Assembly (NCBI GenBank): GCA_900115795.1
Contig: FOXT01000009.1
Span: 83,044 to 147,043 of the forward strand
DNA from: Lachnospiraceae bacterium XBB1006
GTDB taxonomy: Bacteria; Bacillota; Clostridia; Lachnospirales; Lachnospiraceae
Length of the DNA stretch: 64,000 nucleotides
Direction of reading: 5' to 3'
Shown here: in pieces, positions 19,051 through 28,849 of the stretch
How positions within the stretch are numbered: the stretch's first letter is position 1
How the letters are laid out: every line of letters begins with the position of its first letter
Notes under the pieces: model-generated
The model's input: the letters and a program-made list of their open reading frames with translations, nothing else
What the model was told of the DNA's origin: nothing
Database searches by the model: none
Made by a program: the position numbers and the translations under genes

Positions 19051-20445
19051 ATGCAAAAGAAAACACATGAAGTGGACATGGTGAGTGGAGCAATTTTTTC
19101 AAAATTGGTGATGTTTGCCATACCGGTGATGCTGTCCGGTTTTTTACAGCTACTGTTTAATGCAGCGGATGTAATTGTGGTGGGACGATTTGCCGGAGAT
19201 AACGCGCTTGCGGCAGTGGGGTCAACGTCATCCCTTGTGAACTTACTGGTGAATTTGTTTTTGGGATTGTCGGTAGGAACCAACGTATTGGTGTCACACT
19301 ACGTCGGAAGCGGCCAGCGGGAAGAGGTGGAACGAACGGTACATACGGCCATTGCCATGGCGGTTATTAGTGGCGTAATTCTGATTTTTGTGGGACTGTT
19401 TTTTACACGACCGATGTTGGTCATTATGGGTTCCCCAAAAGAGGTATTGCCTTTATCGGCAATTTATCTTAAAATTTATTTTGCAGGCATGCCGGCGATG
19501 ATGGTTTACAATTTTGGAAGCGCAATTCTGCGTGCAGTAGGGGATACCAAACGGCCTATGTATTATTTGAGTGCCGCAGGTGTTTTGAACGTAGGATTAA
19601 ATTTATTTTTTGTTATTGGATTGGGCATAAGCGTGAAAGGTGTGGCATTAGCGACTACCATATCTCAGGTTTTGTCTGCCGGTCTGGTTGTATGGGCACT
19701 GATGCGGGAAGAAGGCATGTGCCATTTAGATATAAAGAAGTTACGCATTTACCCGGATAAATTAAAACGGCTGATCCGCATAGGACTGCCGGCTGGTATG
19801 CAGGGAATGGTTTTTTCGATTTCCAATGTGTTGATACAATCTTCCATTAATTCGTTTGGAAGTGTGGCAATGGCGGGAAATACAGCCTCTGCAAGTGTAG
19901 AGGGGTTTGTCTATGTCAGTATGAATTCCATGCACCAGACGGCAATTAGTTTTATTAGTCAGAACTATGGAGCGGGCAAATGGGATCGAATTAAACGGAT
20001 TGCGAAAGAGTGCCTGGCCATGGTGACGGTTATTGGATTGGTTATGGGAATTGGAGTCAATGTGTGTTCCGGGCAGTTGTTGCATTTTTTCTCAACAAAG
20101 GAGGAAGTAATTGCCTATGGTGCGACACGTTTACTGTATGTAGCGCTGCCCTATTGCATGTGCGGGTGGATGGATACGCTTGTCGGTGTGATTCGAGGAC
20201 TTGGTTATTCGCTATTGCCGACCATCGTATCGTTGATCGGCGCCTGTGGTTTTCGAGTGGTTTGGATTTGCACAATCTTTCAATGGGTTCATACGTTGCC
20301 GTGCCTCTATAGCTCATACCCGGTGAGTTGGATTTTGACGGCTGCAGCACACATGACATGTTTATTTTTCATTGCACGAAAATTGCATCCCCATGGAAAA
20401 GAACAAACAAAGATGATAGAAATTGGAGGAAATAAGGAAAGATGA
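19051..20445 (+). CDS. MATE family efflux transporter
   Basis: The 464-residue protein has about twelve hydrophobic helices in two related halves, each starting with the MATE pattern (KLVMFAIPVMLSG and RIGLPAGMQGMVF). MATE pumps use sodium or proton gradients to expel cationic drugs or metabolites. It follows the deacetylase by 13 bp with an AAGGA site and overlaps the glutaminase gene by 4 bp, so translation of the two is coupled. The substrate cannot be inferred. Confidence 0.92.
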   Translation: MQKKTHEVDMVSGAIFSKLVMFAIPVMLSGFLQLLFNAADVIVVGRFAGDNALAAVGSTSSLVNLLVNLFLGLSVGTNVLVSHYVGSGQREEVERTVHTAIAMAVISGVILIFVGLFFTRPMLVIMGSPKEVLPLSAIYLKIYFAGMPAMMVYNFGSAILRAVGDTKRPMYYLSAAGVLNVGLNLFFVIGLGISVKGVALATTISQVLSAGLVVWALMREEGMCHLDIKKLRIYPDKLKRLIRIGLPAGMQGMVFSISNVLIQSSINSFGSVAMAGNTASASVEGFVYVSMNSMHQTAISFISQNYGAGKWDRIKRIAKECLAMVTVIGLVMGIGVNVCSGQLLHFFSTKEEVIAYGATRLLYVALPYCMCGWMDTLVGVIRGLGYSLLPTIVSLIGACGFRVVWICTIFQWVHTLPCLYSSYPVSWILTAAAHMTCLFFIARKLHPHGKEQTKMIEIGGNKER

Positions 20446-21362
20446 TGGAACAATTTTTAGAGAATCTGGTGGAGGAGTGTCGAGGGTATATTGGGGAAGG
20501 AAATGTTGCAACGTATATTCCGGAATTAGCAAAAATGGACCCAAACCAATTGGGAATTTGTGTGATTAGTACCACAGGCAAGGTGTATCGCGCAGGAGAA
20601 TATATGAACCCTTTTACGATTCAAAGTGTAGTGAAGACGATTATTCTGTTGCAGGCGTTGATTGATAATGGCGTGGATTTTGTAAAAGAGCGAATTGGTG
20701 TGGAGGCTACGGGAAAACCATTTGATGCCATTAATATGCGGGCCGGAAGTTTAGAAAGTCAGCATATTAATCCGATGGTGAATATGGGTGCCATTGCAAT
20801 GTGCTCCCTGATTAAGGGAAAAACAGAGAAAGAGAAATTTGAGCGGTTATTAAATCTTACAAGAAAATTGGCTTGTAACGATAAAATCGAAGTAAATCAG
20901 GATGTGTACCTGTCTGAGAAACGTACCGGACATAAGAATCGTGCACTTGCCTACTTGTTGAAATCCTATGGATTAATCGAAGGGGATGTGGATGAAGTAT
21001 TGGATACGTATTTTAAAGCATGCTCCATTAGCGTGAATTGTGAAGATCTGGCATGTATTGGTTATTGTTTCTGTAGCCATGGAAAACTTCCGCGCAAAGA
21101 GGAGCGCGTATTTGAAAGCGAGTATGCAACTTATGTGAATGCAATTCTTACTACCTGCGGTATGTATGATGGATCCGGTGAATTTGCGATTAACGTAGGT
21201 ATTCCGGCGAAATCCGGTGTGGGAGGCGGCATCATGGGTGTGGTACCGACGCGAATGGGAATTGGTATTTTTTCACCGGAGCTGGATGAAAAAGGAAATA
21301 GCCTTGCCGGAATTCGAGTATTAGAAAAATTATCAAAAGAAATGTACTTAAGTATTTTCTAG
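20442..21362 (+). CDS. glsA: Glutaminase
   Basis: Glutaminase hydrolyses glutamine to glutamate and ammonia. It is a beta-lactamase-fold serine enzyme; the catalytic Ser62 and Lys65 are in FTIQSVVK, and later family blocks include NPMVNMGAIA, SCEDLACIG-type SVNCEDLACIG and KSGVGGGIMG. At 306 residues it has family length. A GGAGG site lies 12 nt before tandem ATGs. Its place in one run with a MATE pump and a CDF transporter is common in acid- or osmo-stress gene sets, but no direct evidence of that is seen. Confidence 0.95.
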   Translation: MMEQFLENLVEECRGYIGEGNVATYIPELAKMDPNQLGICVISTTGKVYRAGEYMNPFTIQSVVKTIILLQALIDNGVDFVKERIGVEATGKPFDAINMRAGSLESQHINPMVNMGAIAMCSLIKGKTEKEKFERLLNLTRKLACNDKIEVNQDVYLSEKRTGHKNRALAYLLKSYGLIEGDVDEVLDTYFKACSISVNCEDLACIGYCFCSHGKLPRKEERVFESEYATYVNAILTTCGMYDGSGEFAINVGIPAKSGVGGGIMGVVPTRMGIGIFSPELDEKGNSLAGIRVLEKLSKEMYLSIF

Positions 21363-21372
21363 GAGGTACCGT

Positions 21373-22545
21373 ATGGTAACGTTTTTGGCGCGAAAATTTA
21401 TTCCGAATTATACCGCGTACCAGGACCGATTGGTGCGCGAGAAATATGGAAGTTTGTGTAGTATCCTTGGCATTGTATGGAATTTGTTGCTTTTTACGGG
21501 AAAATATGTGGCAGGAACGTTAAGCGGATCCATTGCCATTTTGGCAGATGCCATGAACAGTTTATCCGATGCCGGATCTTCCATTATCACGCTGGTTGGA
21601 TTTAAGTGTGCCGGAAAAAAGGCTGATTCGGATCATCCTTTTGGACATGGGCGTGTGGAATACATTTCCGGACTGATTGTGTCGTTTTTGGTGCTGTTGA
21701 TGGGAGTTGAGCTTTTTAAAGATTCCATTGGAAAAATCATGCATCCGGAGATGATTACATCGTCTTCGTTGGTTATTGGTATTTTGATTGTGAGTATTCT
21801 GGTAAAATGCTATATGGCATATTATAATCGTGCCATTGGAAACAAAATCCAATCGGCTGCCATGCGCGCAACATCAACGGACAGTTTTAGTGATGCTGTG
21901 TCTACCGGCGTGGTATTAGGCTGTACCATTCTTGCAAAAATAGCAGGAATCAATCTGGATGGCTGGTGTGGACTATTTGTAGCAGGATTGGTGGTATATG
22001 CCGGCATTGGCGCAGTGAAAGAGACCATGGATCCCCTTTTGGGGCAACCGCCTACTGCGGAATTTGTAAAGTCGATTTATGACATTGTTCTTGCTAAAGA
22101 AGGGATTCTCGGAATGCACGATTTGGTGGTGCATGATTACGGACCCGGCCGGGTGATGATTTCACTTCATGCGGAGGTGCCGGGAGATGGCGATATGTTC
22201 GCTGTGCACGATACCATAGACTTGTTAGAGCGGGAGTTGAATGAACAGTTGGGGTGTGAGGCAACCATTCATATGGACCCCATTGCGGTAGGCGATGAGC
22301 GAACCGACCAATTGAAAAAAGTGGTGGTGCGTGAAATTAAGAAATTGGACGAACGCCTTAGTATTCATGATTTTCGTGTGGTACCGGGGGTTACGCATAC
22401 CAATTTGGTGTTTGATATTCTGGTGCCTGCCGGATATGAGAAGGACAGAGATGGGTTGATTACACAGTTGCAGGAGGCAGTGCAACAAACGGACGCGACC
22501 TTGTTTTTGGCAGTGAAGGTGGATGAAGATTATAGTACCCGATAA
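21373..22545 (+). CDS. Cation diffusion facilitator (CDF) metal transporter
   Basis: The 390-residue protein has six membrane helices in the N-terminal 220 residues and a C-terminal cytoplasmic ferredoxin-like domain. The metal site Asp residues lie in LADAMNSLSDAGSS and STDSFSDAV, and the HPFGHGRVEY loop is typical. CDF proteins export zinc, iron or manganese. A ribosome site (AGGAGG) lies 7 nt upstream, 10 bp after glsA. The C-terminal region is longer than in minimal CDFs, with a second domain-like repeat. Confidence 0.92.
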   Translation: MVTFLARKFIPNYTAYQDRLVREKYGSLCSILGIVWNLLLFTGKYVAGTLSGSIAILADAMNSLSDAGSSIITLVGFKCAGKKADSDHPFGHGRVEYISGLIVSFLVLLMGVELFKDSIGKIMHPEMITSSSLVIGILIVSILVKCYMAYYNRAIGNKIQSAAMRATSTDSFSDAVSTGVVLGCTILAKIAGINLDGWCGLFVAGLVVYAGIGAVKETMDPLLGQPPTAEFVKSIYDIVLAKEGILGMHDLVVHDYGPGRVMISLHAEVPGDGDMFAVHDTIDLLERELNEQLGCEATIHMDPIAVGDERTDQLKKVVVREIKKLDERLSIHDFRVVPGVTHTNLVFDILVPAGYEKDRDGLITQLQEAVQQTDATLFLAVKVDEDYSTR

Positions 22546-22635
22546 GAAAGAATAGAAAAAAATCTTCCATTTCCTGCAACAAAGTGTTATAATATAGCGG
22601 TTGTAAGTTTATCGATTAGGAATGGAGTGAGAAAC

Positions 22636-23040
22636 ATGGAAATTTCGATGTTACAAGGAAAGATTCATCGTGCGGTAGTTACACAGGCTGAACCGGACTA
22701 TGTGGGAAGTATTACGGTTGATCCGGTATTGTTAGAGGCAGCAGGAATCCGCGAATATCAGTATGTACAGATTGCAGATGTGGAAAACGGAAATCGTTTC
22801 GAAACCTATACCATTGAAGGGGAACCGAATTCCGGAATGATTTGTTTAAATGGAGCAGCGGCTCTTTTGGTAAAACCGGGTGACCATGTCATTATCATGG
22901 CGTATGCCAATATGACACCGGAAGAAGCAGATCAGCATGTGCCGAATGTGGTATTTGTGAATTCCAAGAATGAGATTGTTACAAAGACCCATTATGAGAA
23001 GCATGGTAAATTAGAGCATACCGTTGGAAAGTTGGATTAG
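22636..23040 (+). CDS. panD: Aspartate 1-decarboxylase proenzyme
   Basis: PanD decarboxylates aspartate to beta-alanine for pantothenate and CoA synthesis. It is a pyruvoyl enzyme formed by self-cleavage; the Gly24-Ser25 site is visible in DYVGSITVD, and GAAALLV plus NGAAALL-type blocks follow. The 134 residues match the family. The ATG with GGAGTG 9 nt upstream is used; an in-frame GTG 9 nt earlier is less likely. panB and panC are not adjacent, so panD stands alone with its own TATAAT-like promoter about 45 bp upstream. Confidence 0.94.
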   Translation: MEISMLQGKIHRAVVTQAEPDYVGSITVDPVLLEAAGIREYQYVQIADVENGNRFETYTIEGEPNSGMICLNGAAALLVKPGDHVIIMAYANMTPEEADQHVPNVVFVNSKNEIVTKTHYEKHGKLEHTVGKLD

Positions 23041-23045
23041 GAAAT

Positions 23046-23084
23046 AGCTGTGAGATGAAGGAGTTCATTTCATGGCTTTTTTTA
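23046..23084 (+). terminator. Terminator after panD
   Basis: An AGC..GATGAA / TTCAT..GGCT imperfect stem with a GGAG loop ends in seven T residues. Confidence 0.7.
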
Positions 23085-23151
23085 TGTTTATTCTAGCCTT
23101 TGTGGTTACATTTTGGTAAAATAAAGGAAATGAGTGTGAGGGGGGTGCGTT

Positions 23152-24279
23152 ATGCGACCGACACAGAAGAATCAATTAGATAAGAAAAGAAAAATGATGC
23201 ACAACCTGTTTGCGCGTCAGGACGAAGAAACAGCACGGATGATACTTCGCCAGAACAGCTATTTGACAAAAGTAGTGTCTGGCTTGATGATGTTGGTAGA
23301 GACGGGTTTTTTGATTTGGAGCATACAAAACTATGGCATTTTTTCCCTGCAGGAGCCCTGGACGAATCAAGTCATAGCGCAACGACTCTATCTGGTAGTG
23401 GCGCTGTATTCCGGAATCGTATGCATTTATCTGCAGAGGAAAAATACAGGACACCGGTTGTTTTTGGAAGCATATTATATTGTATTGTTGTTATTCGGAA
23501 TTGTATTATCTGCCATTTATCAAGAGGAAGGCAGAAGTGAGGCGGTGCTGATTTTGACGCTGATTTGTACCTTTGGCGTGACCTTGATGCACCCATGGAG
23601 GGTAAGTATTACCTCAGCCATAACATTTTTGGTTTACGTTGTGATTTATTATCAATTGGGATGCTTTCGTTGGCAACACGCATTAAATGTGATGGAAATT
23701 CAGTTTTTCTTAAATATCATAGGCCTTGTCAAATACTATACGTTACGTGAGTATATTATAGCTAATCATAAACTGGAGCGCTATACACATATTCTGGAAG
23801 GGTTGTCATTTACGGACGAATTGACCGGAATTGGTAATCGGAATGCGTTGAGCAGAGATTGGAATGGATTTGTGGGCAATACCTATTCGGTGTGCGTGGT
23901 GGATGTAGACGATTTTAAGAAGTATAATGACACTTACGGACATGGAACCGGAGATTTTGTTTTACAGACGGTGGCAAAGGAATTGGGGATTACCTTTGGA
24001 GAGAAGAACGTTTACCGCCTGGGAGGAGACGAGTTTTTAATTATAACAGAATGGGAGGAAAAACAGACTACAGACGGTCTTATGGTAATACTTGAAAAAT
24101 TGTCGCATTTAACGAACGAAGGACAGGTACTCGGTGTGGGATTAAGTATTGGATGCGTGAGAGGAACCTGCCGGAATGATGCGGACATGGGAATGTATAT
24201 GAATAAAGCGGATGCAGTATTGTACCGGGTGAAGGAACAGGGCAAAGGTGCATTTGCATATGAAAATCTGTTAAAATAG
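23152..24279 (+). CDS. Membrane-bound diguanylate cyclase (GGDEF domain)
   Basis: The enzyme makes c-di-GMP from two GTP. The N-terminal half has about six membrane helices (residues 40-200); the C-terminal half is a GGDEF domain beginning LTGIGNRNAL, with the intact active site RLGGDEF near residue 292. The product-inhibition I-site (RxxD five residues before GGDEF) is absent, since EKNV occupies that position. The 375 residues suggest a membrane-sensing input. A strong GGGGGG site precedes the ATG. Confidence 0.92.
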   Translation: MRPTQKNQLDKKRKMMHNLFARQDEETARMILRQNSYLTKVVSGLMMLVETGFLIWSIQNYGIFSLQEPWTNQVIAQRLYLVVALYSGIVCIYLQRKNTGHRLFLEAYYIVLLLFGIVLSAIYQEEGRSEAVLILTLICTFGVTLMHPWRVSITSAITFLVYVVIYYQLGCFRWQHALNVMEIQFFLNIIGLVKYYTLREYIIANHKLERYTHILEGLSFTDELTGIGNRNALSRDWNGFVGNTYSVCVVDVDDFKKYNDTYGHGTGDFVLQTVAKELGITFGEKNVYRLGGDEFLIITEWEEKQTTDGLMVILEKLSHLTNEGQVLGVGLSIGCVRGTCRNDADMGMYMNKADAVLYRVKEQGKGAFAYENLLK

Positions 24280-24288
24280 GAGGCAGGG

Positions 24289-25170
24289 ATGACATTACGG
24301 CATTTTAAGATTTATACAACCGTTTATGAAGAGCGAAACATGACGGCAGCAGCGCAAAAACTGTATATGTCGCAACCCTCGGTCAGTCAGGCAGTGAAAG
24401 AACTTGAGAAATACTATGATGTGGTTTTGTTCGAGCGTTTTCCAAAAGGGTTAAAATCCACGGAGGCCGGAGATACGCTGTATGAATATGCAAGCAACAT
24501 TCTGGACATGAATACGGAGTTGGCAGATATGATGAAAAAAGGAGTGAGTCAGCAGATTCTCCGAGTGGGAAGTAACGATACAGCCGGCGTTACGTTGTTG
24601 GATTCGCTTTTGCAGGAGTATACTCTGAATCACTCCATTGATCAGGTAAAGGTGCAGGTGAATCGAAGTGTTATTTTAGCAGATATGCTTCGGACCAATG
24701 AACTGGATATCATTCTGACAGATGAATTTACCAATGCACCGGATCTTTATAGTGAAGTAATTTGCCGGGATGAATTTGTGGTGGTAGCTTCTCCGGATTA
24801 TCCGGGAGTGCCAAAGGATTATGTGGTAGACGCCGATTTTTTAATTGGAACGCGCTTACTGCTTCGGGAGTCGGGAACGGACGAAAGGGATTTTTTTGAA
24901 CAATATATGAAGAGTCAGGGGTATCTGGTAATTCCATTTTGGGAAAGCATCAGTTTTGATATTTTGAAAAATGCGGCGGTTGAGAAAATGGGGATAACCG
25001 TACTTCCTTCCCAATGTGTGAAAAATGAAATTGCCGACGGAAGACTTGTGAAATTGCAGCTGCCGGATTTTCAGTATTATCAATCCTTTATATTGGCATG
25101 GCAAAAAAACAAGTATTTATCGGTACCGATTATTGAATTTGTGAATTTATGTAGAAAGATCGCGAAATAG
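24289..25170 (+). CDS. LysR family transcriptional regulator
   Basis: The 293-residue protein has the LysR winged helix at residues 1-60 (LRHFKIYTTVYEERNMTAAAQKL with SQPSVSQAVKELE) and a periplasmic-binding-like effector domain after residue 90. It starts 9 bp after the diguanylate cyclase gene with an AGGAGG-type site. LysR proteins usually control a divergent neighbour, but here the neighbour is on the same strand, so the target is unknown. Confidence 0.92.
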   Translation: MTLRHFKIYTTVYEERNMTAAAQKLYMSQPSVSQAVKELEKYYDVVLFERFPKGLKSTEAGDTLYEYASNILDMNTELADMMKKGVSQQILRVGSNDTAGVTLLDSLLQEYTLNHSIDQVKVQVNRSVILADMLRTNELDIILTDEFTNAPDLYSEVICRDEFVVVASPDYPGVPKDYVVDADFLIGTRLLLRESGTDERDFFEQYMKSQGYLVIPFWESISFDILKNAAVEKMGITVLPSQCVKNEIADGRLVKLQLPDFQYYQSFILAWQKNKYLSVPIIEFVNLCRKIAK

Positions 25171-25182
25171 CGGTCTTTTTTC
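25155..25182 (+). terminator. Terminator overlapping the LysR stop codon
   Basis: AAAGATCGC / GCGGTCTTT stem with a 6-nt loop, followed by T residues; the stop codon is inside the loop. Confidence 0.75.
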
Positions 25183-25238
25183 TTGCCTTTTTTCAAAAAC
25201 GTGTTATAATGTAATTCCAGAACCGACCGGTCGGTCGG
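25183..25238 (+). promoter_or_regulatory. Promoter and TetR-type operator of the RND operon
   Basis: TTGCCT and TATAAT are separated by 16 bp. Just downstream, at the predicted transcription start, lies the 14-bp perfect palindrome ACCGACCGGTCGGT (25222-25235). GACCGACCGGTC palindromes are classic TetR-family operators, and a TetR gene closes this operon, so autorepression is the simplest reading. Confidence 0.75.
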
Positions 25239-25273
25239 AAATGAAAAGAAAGCATTCTTAGAAGGAGGATAAC

Positions 25274-28200
25274 ATGATTTCGAAAATTAGTGTTAAGAAA
25301 CCATATACAGTAATCGTAGGAATTGTGCTGGTGTTAATTCTTGGATATATTGCAGTAACCAGGATGTCTACGGATTTGTTGCCCAGCATGAATTTTCCTT
25401 ATGCGATTGTGATTACATCCGATGTGGGAGCCTCTCCGGAAGAGGTGGAGAAGAAGATTTCTGCACCGATTGAGGCGGCGATGGCGTCCATGACGGATAT
25501 CAAGAAGGTGTCGAGTGTATCACAGGATAATGTGTCTATGGTGGTATTGGAGTTCGAGCAGAATGCCAATATGGATGCCATTACGGTGGAGATGAGGGAA
25601 AGTCTCGATGCATTGAAGGCGCAATGGGATGACAATGTGGGCAATCCGGGGATTATGAAGATTAATCCGGATATGATGCCGATTTTAATTAGTGCGATTT
25701 CTAAGGAGGGAATGAGCGCGCAGGAACTTACGGAATATGTGGAGAACGAAGTAGTTCCGGAGGTGGAGAGTGTAGCGGGAATTGCAAGAGTAACCGTGTC
25801 CGGTGGGATTAAGACGACCATTGAGATTACCCTTGATTCCGACAAGATTGCAAAGTTGAACAAGGAAGTTCGCAAGGCATTAAGCAAGAAATTTGCAGAT
25901 GCAGAAGCAGATATCAGAAAGGCCCGGAACTCTTTGAATAGCCGGGGAAGCCAACTGAAGTCCGGACAGGATAAGCTGATTGCATCTACCACCGAGGCAG
26001 TAAATAAGCTGACGGATCAGAAGGTAGAGTTAATGCAGTCCAAGGCGAAGCTGAATGAAAAATTAGTTGAAATGAAGGCAAGCCTTACCGGAAATGAACA
26101 GATTGATGCCACCATCCAAAGGGGAATCAAGTCCATTGAGAAGAACATCAAACAGATGGAAGCCGGAATAGAGACCATTAACGATAACCTGGCCAAGTTG
26201 CATGCAACACAGATTTCCGGTGCGGTGGATATGGGAAGTGCGTCGGCACAGATGGCTAGTGGAAAGACCAGTTTAAGCGATGCATTAGCATCCTTGAAAG
26301 AGAGTAAGAAGGCAGCCTACGACGCAGCGGATTTAACGAAAATTTTGACACAGGAAGCAGTTGGTGGCATGCTTTCGGCACAGAATTTTGATATGCCGGC
26401 AGGGTATGTGGAAAAGAATGGTGAGAAGTACTTAATTCGTGTGGGCGATGATTTGTCAGAGAAGAAGGAATTAGACAATCTGATTCTTTTGGACATGGAT
26501 TTAAAGGGTGTAAAGCCAATCTATTTAAAGGATATCGCAAAGGTTACTTTTGTGGATGATTCGTCGGATGTGTATACCAGCATCAACGGCGAACCGGGAA
26601 TTTTACTGACCATGGAGAAGCAGACAGGATACTCCACCGGGGATGTGACCAAGGCGGCCATTGCCAAGATGGAAAGCCTGGAGAAACAGGAAAAAGGCTT
26701 AAATGCCGAGACCATTATGGATCAGGGAATTTACATTGGATACATCGTAAATTCCGTAGTACAAAACATGGTAGTGGGAGGCCTTTTGGCAATTCTCATT
26801 CTGTTTTTGTTTTTACGTGATTTAAAGCCAACCCTGGTCATTGCCATTTCCATTCCGGTGAGTGTGGTAACGGCAGTAGTATTGATGTACTTTAGTAACG
26901 TAACCCTAAATGTGATTTCCCTCTCAGGTTTGGCGCTTGGAATTGGAATGTTGGTGGATAACTCCATCGTGGTGATTGAGAATATCTACCGACTACGAAA
27001 CCTTGGTTTACCGGTAAAAGAAGCAGCAGTAAAAGGTGCAAAACAGGTGGCCGGTGCCATTGTAGCCTCAACGTTGACGACGGCGTGTGTATTCCTGCCA
27101 ATTGTATTTACGGATGGAATTACCAGACAGCTGTTTGTGGATATGGGATTGACCATTGCCTACTCGCTGTTTGCAAGTTTGCTGATTGCCTTAAGTTTTG
27201 TGCCTATGATGGCATCCGGCGTGCTTGCGAAGAATAAGGAAAAAGAGCATAAGATTTTTGATAGGATTCAGAATGCCTATGCATCCGTGTTAAAGGGTGC
27301 GTTGCGTGTGAAACCCTTGGTATTGTTGTTGGCACTTGGATTGCTTGTGGCAAGTGCCTATGCAAGTATGAGTCGCGGAACCGCGTTTTTGCCGTCTATG
27401 GAGAGCACCCAGATGACAGCAACCATGGAAGTGCCAAAGGAAATGAAGCTTGACGAGGCACGGGCGATTTCGGATAAAATGATAGCCAAGATTATGGAAA
27501 TCAAAGATGTGGAAACCGTGGGAGCAATGACTGGCAGCGGCGGTGGAATGGGCATGATGAGCATGGGGAATTCCGGAAACAGTCGGGACATTACCATGTA
27601 TTTGCTTTTAAAAGAAGATAAATCCTTAAGCAATGTGCAAATCGCCAAGCAGATTGAAGAAAAGACGAAGAACATGGGTGCGAAATTGACGGTACAGACA
27701 TCGGCAATGGATATTTCGTCCTTTATGGCAAGCGGTATTCAGGTTCATGTGGAAGGTCGTGATTTGGACAAATTGCAGGGTCTGGCCAAACAGGTGCAGG
27801 ATGTGGTGGAAAAGACACCGGGAACGAAGGAAATATCCAGTGGTATGGATGAGATGACCAACGGCGTAAAGATTACGGTAGATAAGAAGAAGGCAGCGAA
27901 GTATTCCCTTACCGTTGCACAGGTTTTCCAGAACGTTTCAAAGGAAGTTGCGGATGCAAAGAGTGCGACGACGTTGTCGACGGATACGGCAGATTACGAT
28001 GTGTTTGTAAAGAGTGATCAGGAAACAGATATGACCATTGCAAAGCTTAAGAAGATGAAGCTGGATTACAAGACCATGGAGGGGGAAGAAAAGAAGGTTT
28101 CCCTTAAAAAAGTGGCAAGCATTCAGAATCAGGCCAGCCTAAGCCAAATCTCTCGTGAAGCGCAGAATCGTTACATCAATGTAACGGCACAGATTGATGA

Positions 28201-28849
28201 GAAGCATAATGTGGGATTGGTTTCCAATGCGATTAAGAAGGAGCTAAAGAAGTTGTCAGTGCCGGAAGGCTATTCGGTATCCATGGCGGGAGAAGATGAA
28301 ACCATTAACGATGCGATGAAACAACTGACTCTGATGCTATTAGTGGCGGTGGCCTTTATCTACCTGATTATGGTAGCGCAGTTTCAGTCGCTTTTGTCCC
28401 CGTTTATCATTATGTTTACGATTCCATTGGCCTTTACCGGTGGTTTCCTGGGTCTGTTCTTAACGGGAAATGAGGTGAGTGTCATTGCCATGTTGGGATT
28501 TGTAATGCTTGCAGGTATTATTGTTAACAACGGAATTGTATTGGTGGACTATGTGAACCAGTTGCGCGAGACCGGAATGGACAAAAAGACGGCGTTAATC
28601 GAAGCAGGAAGGACCAGACTTCGACCGATTATGATGACGGCATTGACTACCATTTTGGCTATGTCGACTACGGCAATCGGTGCCGGAATGGGATCCGATA
28701 TGGTGCAGCCGATGGCCATTGTAACCATTGGCGGATTGATTTACGGAACGTTATTAACCTTGTTTGTTGTACCGTGTATGTATGATTTATTGCATCGGGA
28801 AAAGAGCATGGTAAAGGAGGAAATCGACGATGATATCTCCAATTTATAA
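25274..28849 (+). CDS. RND efflux permease (HAE1/SwrC-like) with coiled-coil insert
   Basis: The 1191-residue protein belongs to the AcrB-like resistance-nodulation-division superfamily: proton-driven export of lipophilic or surfactant-like compounds. Twelve membrane helices are arranged 1+5+1+5; the proton relay segment is GMLVDNSIVVIEN with Asp followed by Asn. The first porter domain carries an unusual insert (about residues 200-350) of heptad-rich, Lys/Glu/Asn-rich helices not present in E. coli AcrB. No adaptor or outer-membrane partner gene is nearby, as expected in a Gram-positive. Confidence 0.92.
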   Translation: MISKISVKKPYTVIVGIVLVLILGYIAVTRMSTDLLPSMNFPYAIVITSDVGASPEEVEKKISAPIEAAMASMTDIKKVSSVSQDNVSMVVLEFEQNANMDAITVEMRESLDALKAQWDDNVGNPGIMKINPDMMPILISAISKEGMSAQELTEYVENEVVPEVESVAGIARVTVSGGIKTTIEITLDSDKIAKLNKEVRKALSKKFADAEADIRKARNSLNSRGSQLKSGQDKLIASTTEAVNKLTDQKVELMQSKAKLNEKLVEMKASLTGNEQIDATIQRGIKSIEKNIKQMEAGIETINDNLAKLHATQISGAVDMGSASAQMASGKTSLSDALASLKESKKAAYDAADLTKILTQEAVGGMLSAQNFDMPAGYVEKNGEKYLIRVGDDLSEKKELDNLILLDMDLKGVKPIYLKDIAKVTFVDDSSDVYTSINGEPGILLTMEKQTGYSTGDVTKAAIAKMESLEKQEKGLNAETIMDQGIYIGYIVNSVVQNMVVGGLLAILILFLFLRDLKPTLVIAISIPVSVVTAVVLMYFSNVTLNVISLSGLALGIGMLVDNSIVVIENIYRLRNLGLPVKEAAVKGAKQVAGAIVASTLTTACVFLPIVFTDGITRQLFVDMGLTIAYSLFASLLIALSFVPMMASGVLAKNKEKEHKIFDRIQNAYASVLKGALRVKPLVLLLALGLLVASAYASMSRGTAFLPSMESTQMTATMEVPKEMKLDEARAISDKMIAKIMEIKDVETVGAMTGSGGGMGMMSMGNSGNSRDITMYLLLKEDKSLSNVQIAKQIEEKTKNMGAKLTVQTSAMDISSFMASGIQVHVEGRDLDKLQGLAKQVQDVVEKTPGTKEISSGMDEMTNGVKITVDKKKAAKYSLTVAQVFQNVSKEVADAKSATTLSTDTADYDVFVKSDQETDMTIAKLKKMKLDYKTMEGEEKKVSLKKVASIQNQASLSQISREAQNRYINVTAQIDEKHNVGLVSNAIKKELKKLSVPEGYSVSMAGEDETINDAMKQLTLMLLVAVAFIYLIMVAQFQSLLSPFIIMFTIPLAFTGGFLGLFLTGNEVSVIAMLGFVMLAGIIVNNGIVLVDYVNQLRETGMDKKTALIEAGRTRLRPIMMTALTTILAMSTTAIGAGMGSDMVQPMAIVTIGGLIYGTLLTLFVVPCMYDLLHREKSMVKEEIDDDISNL

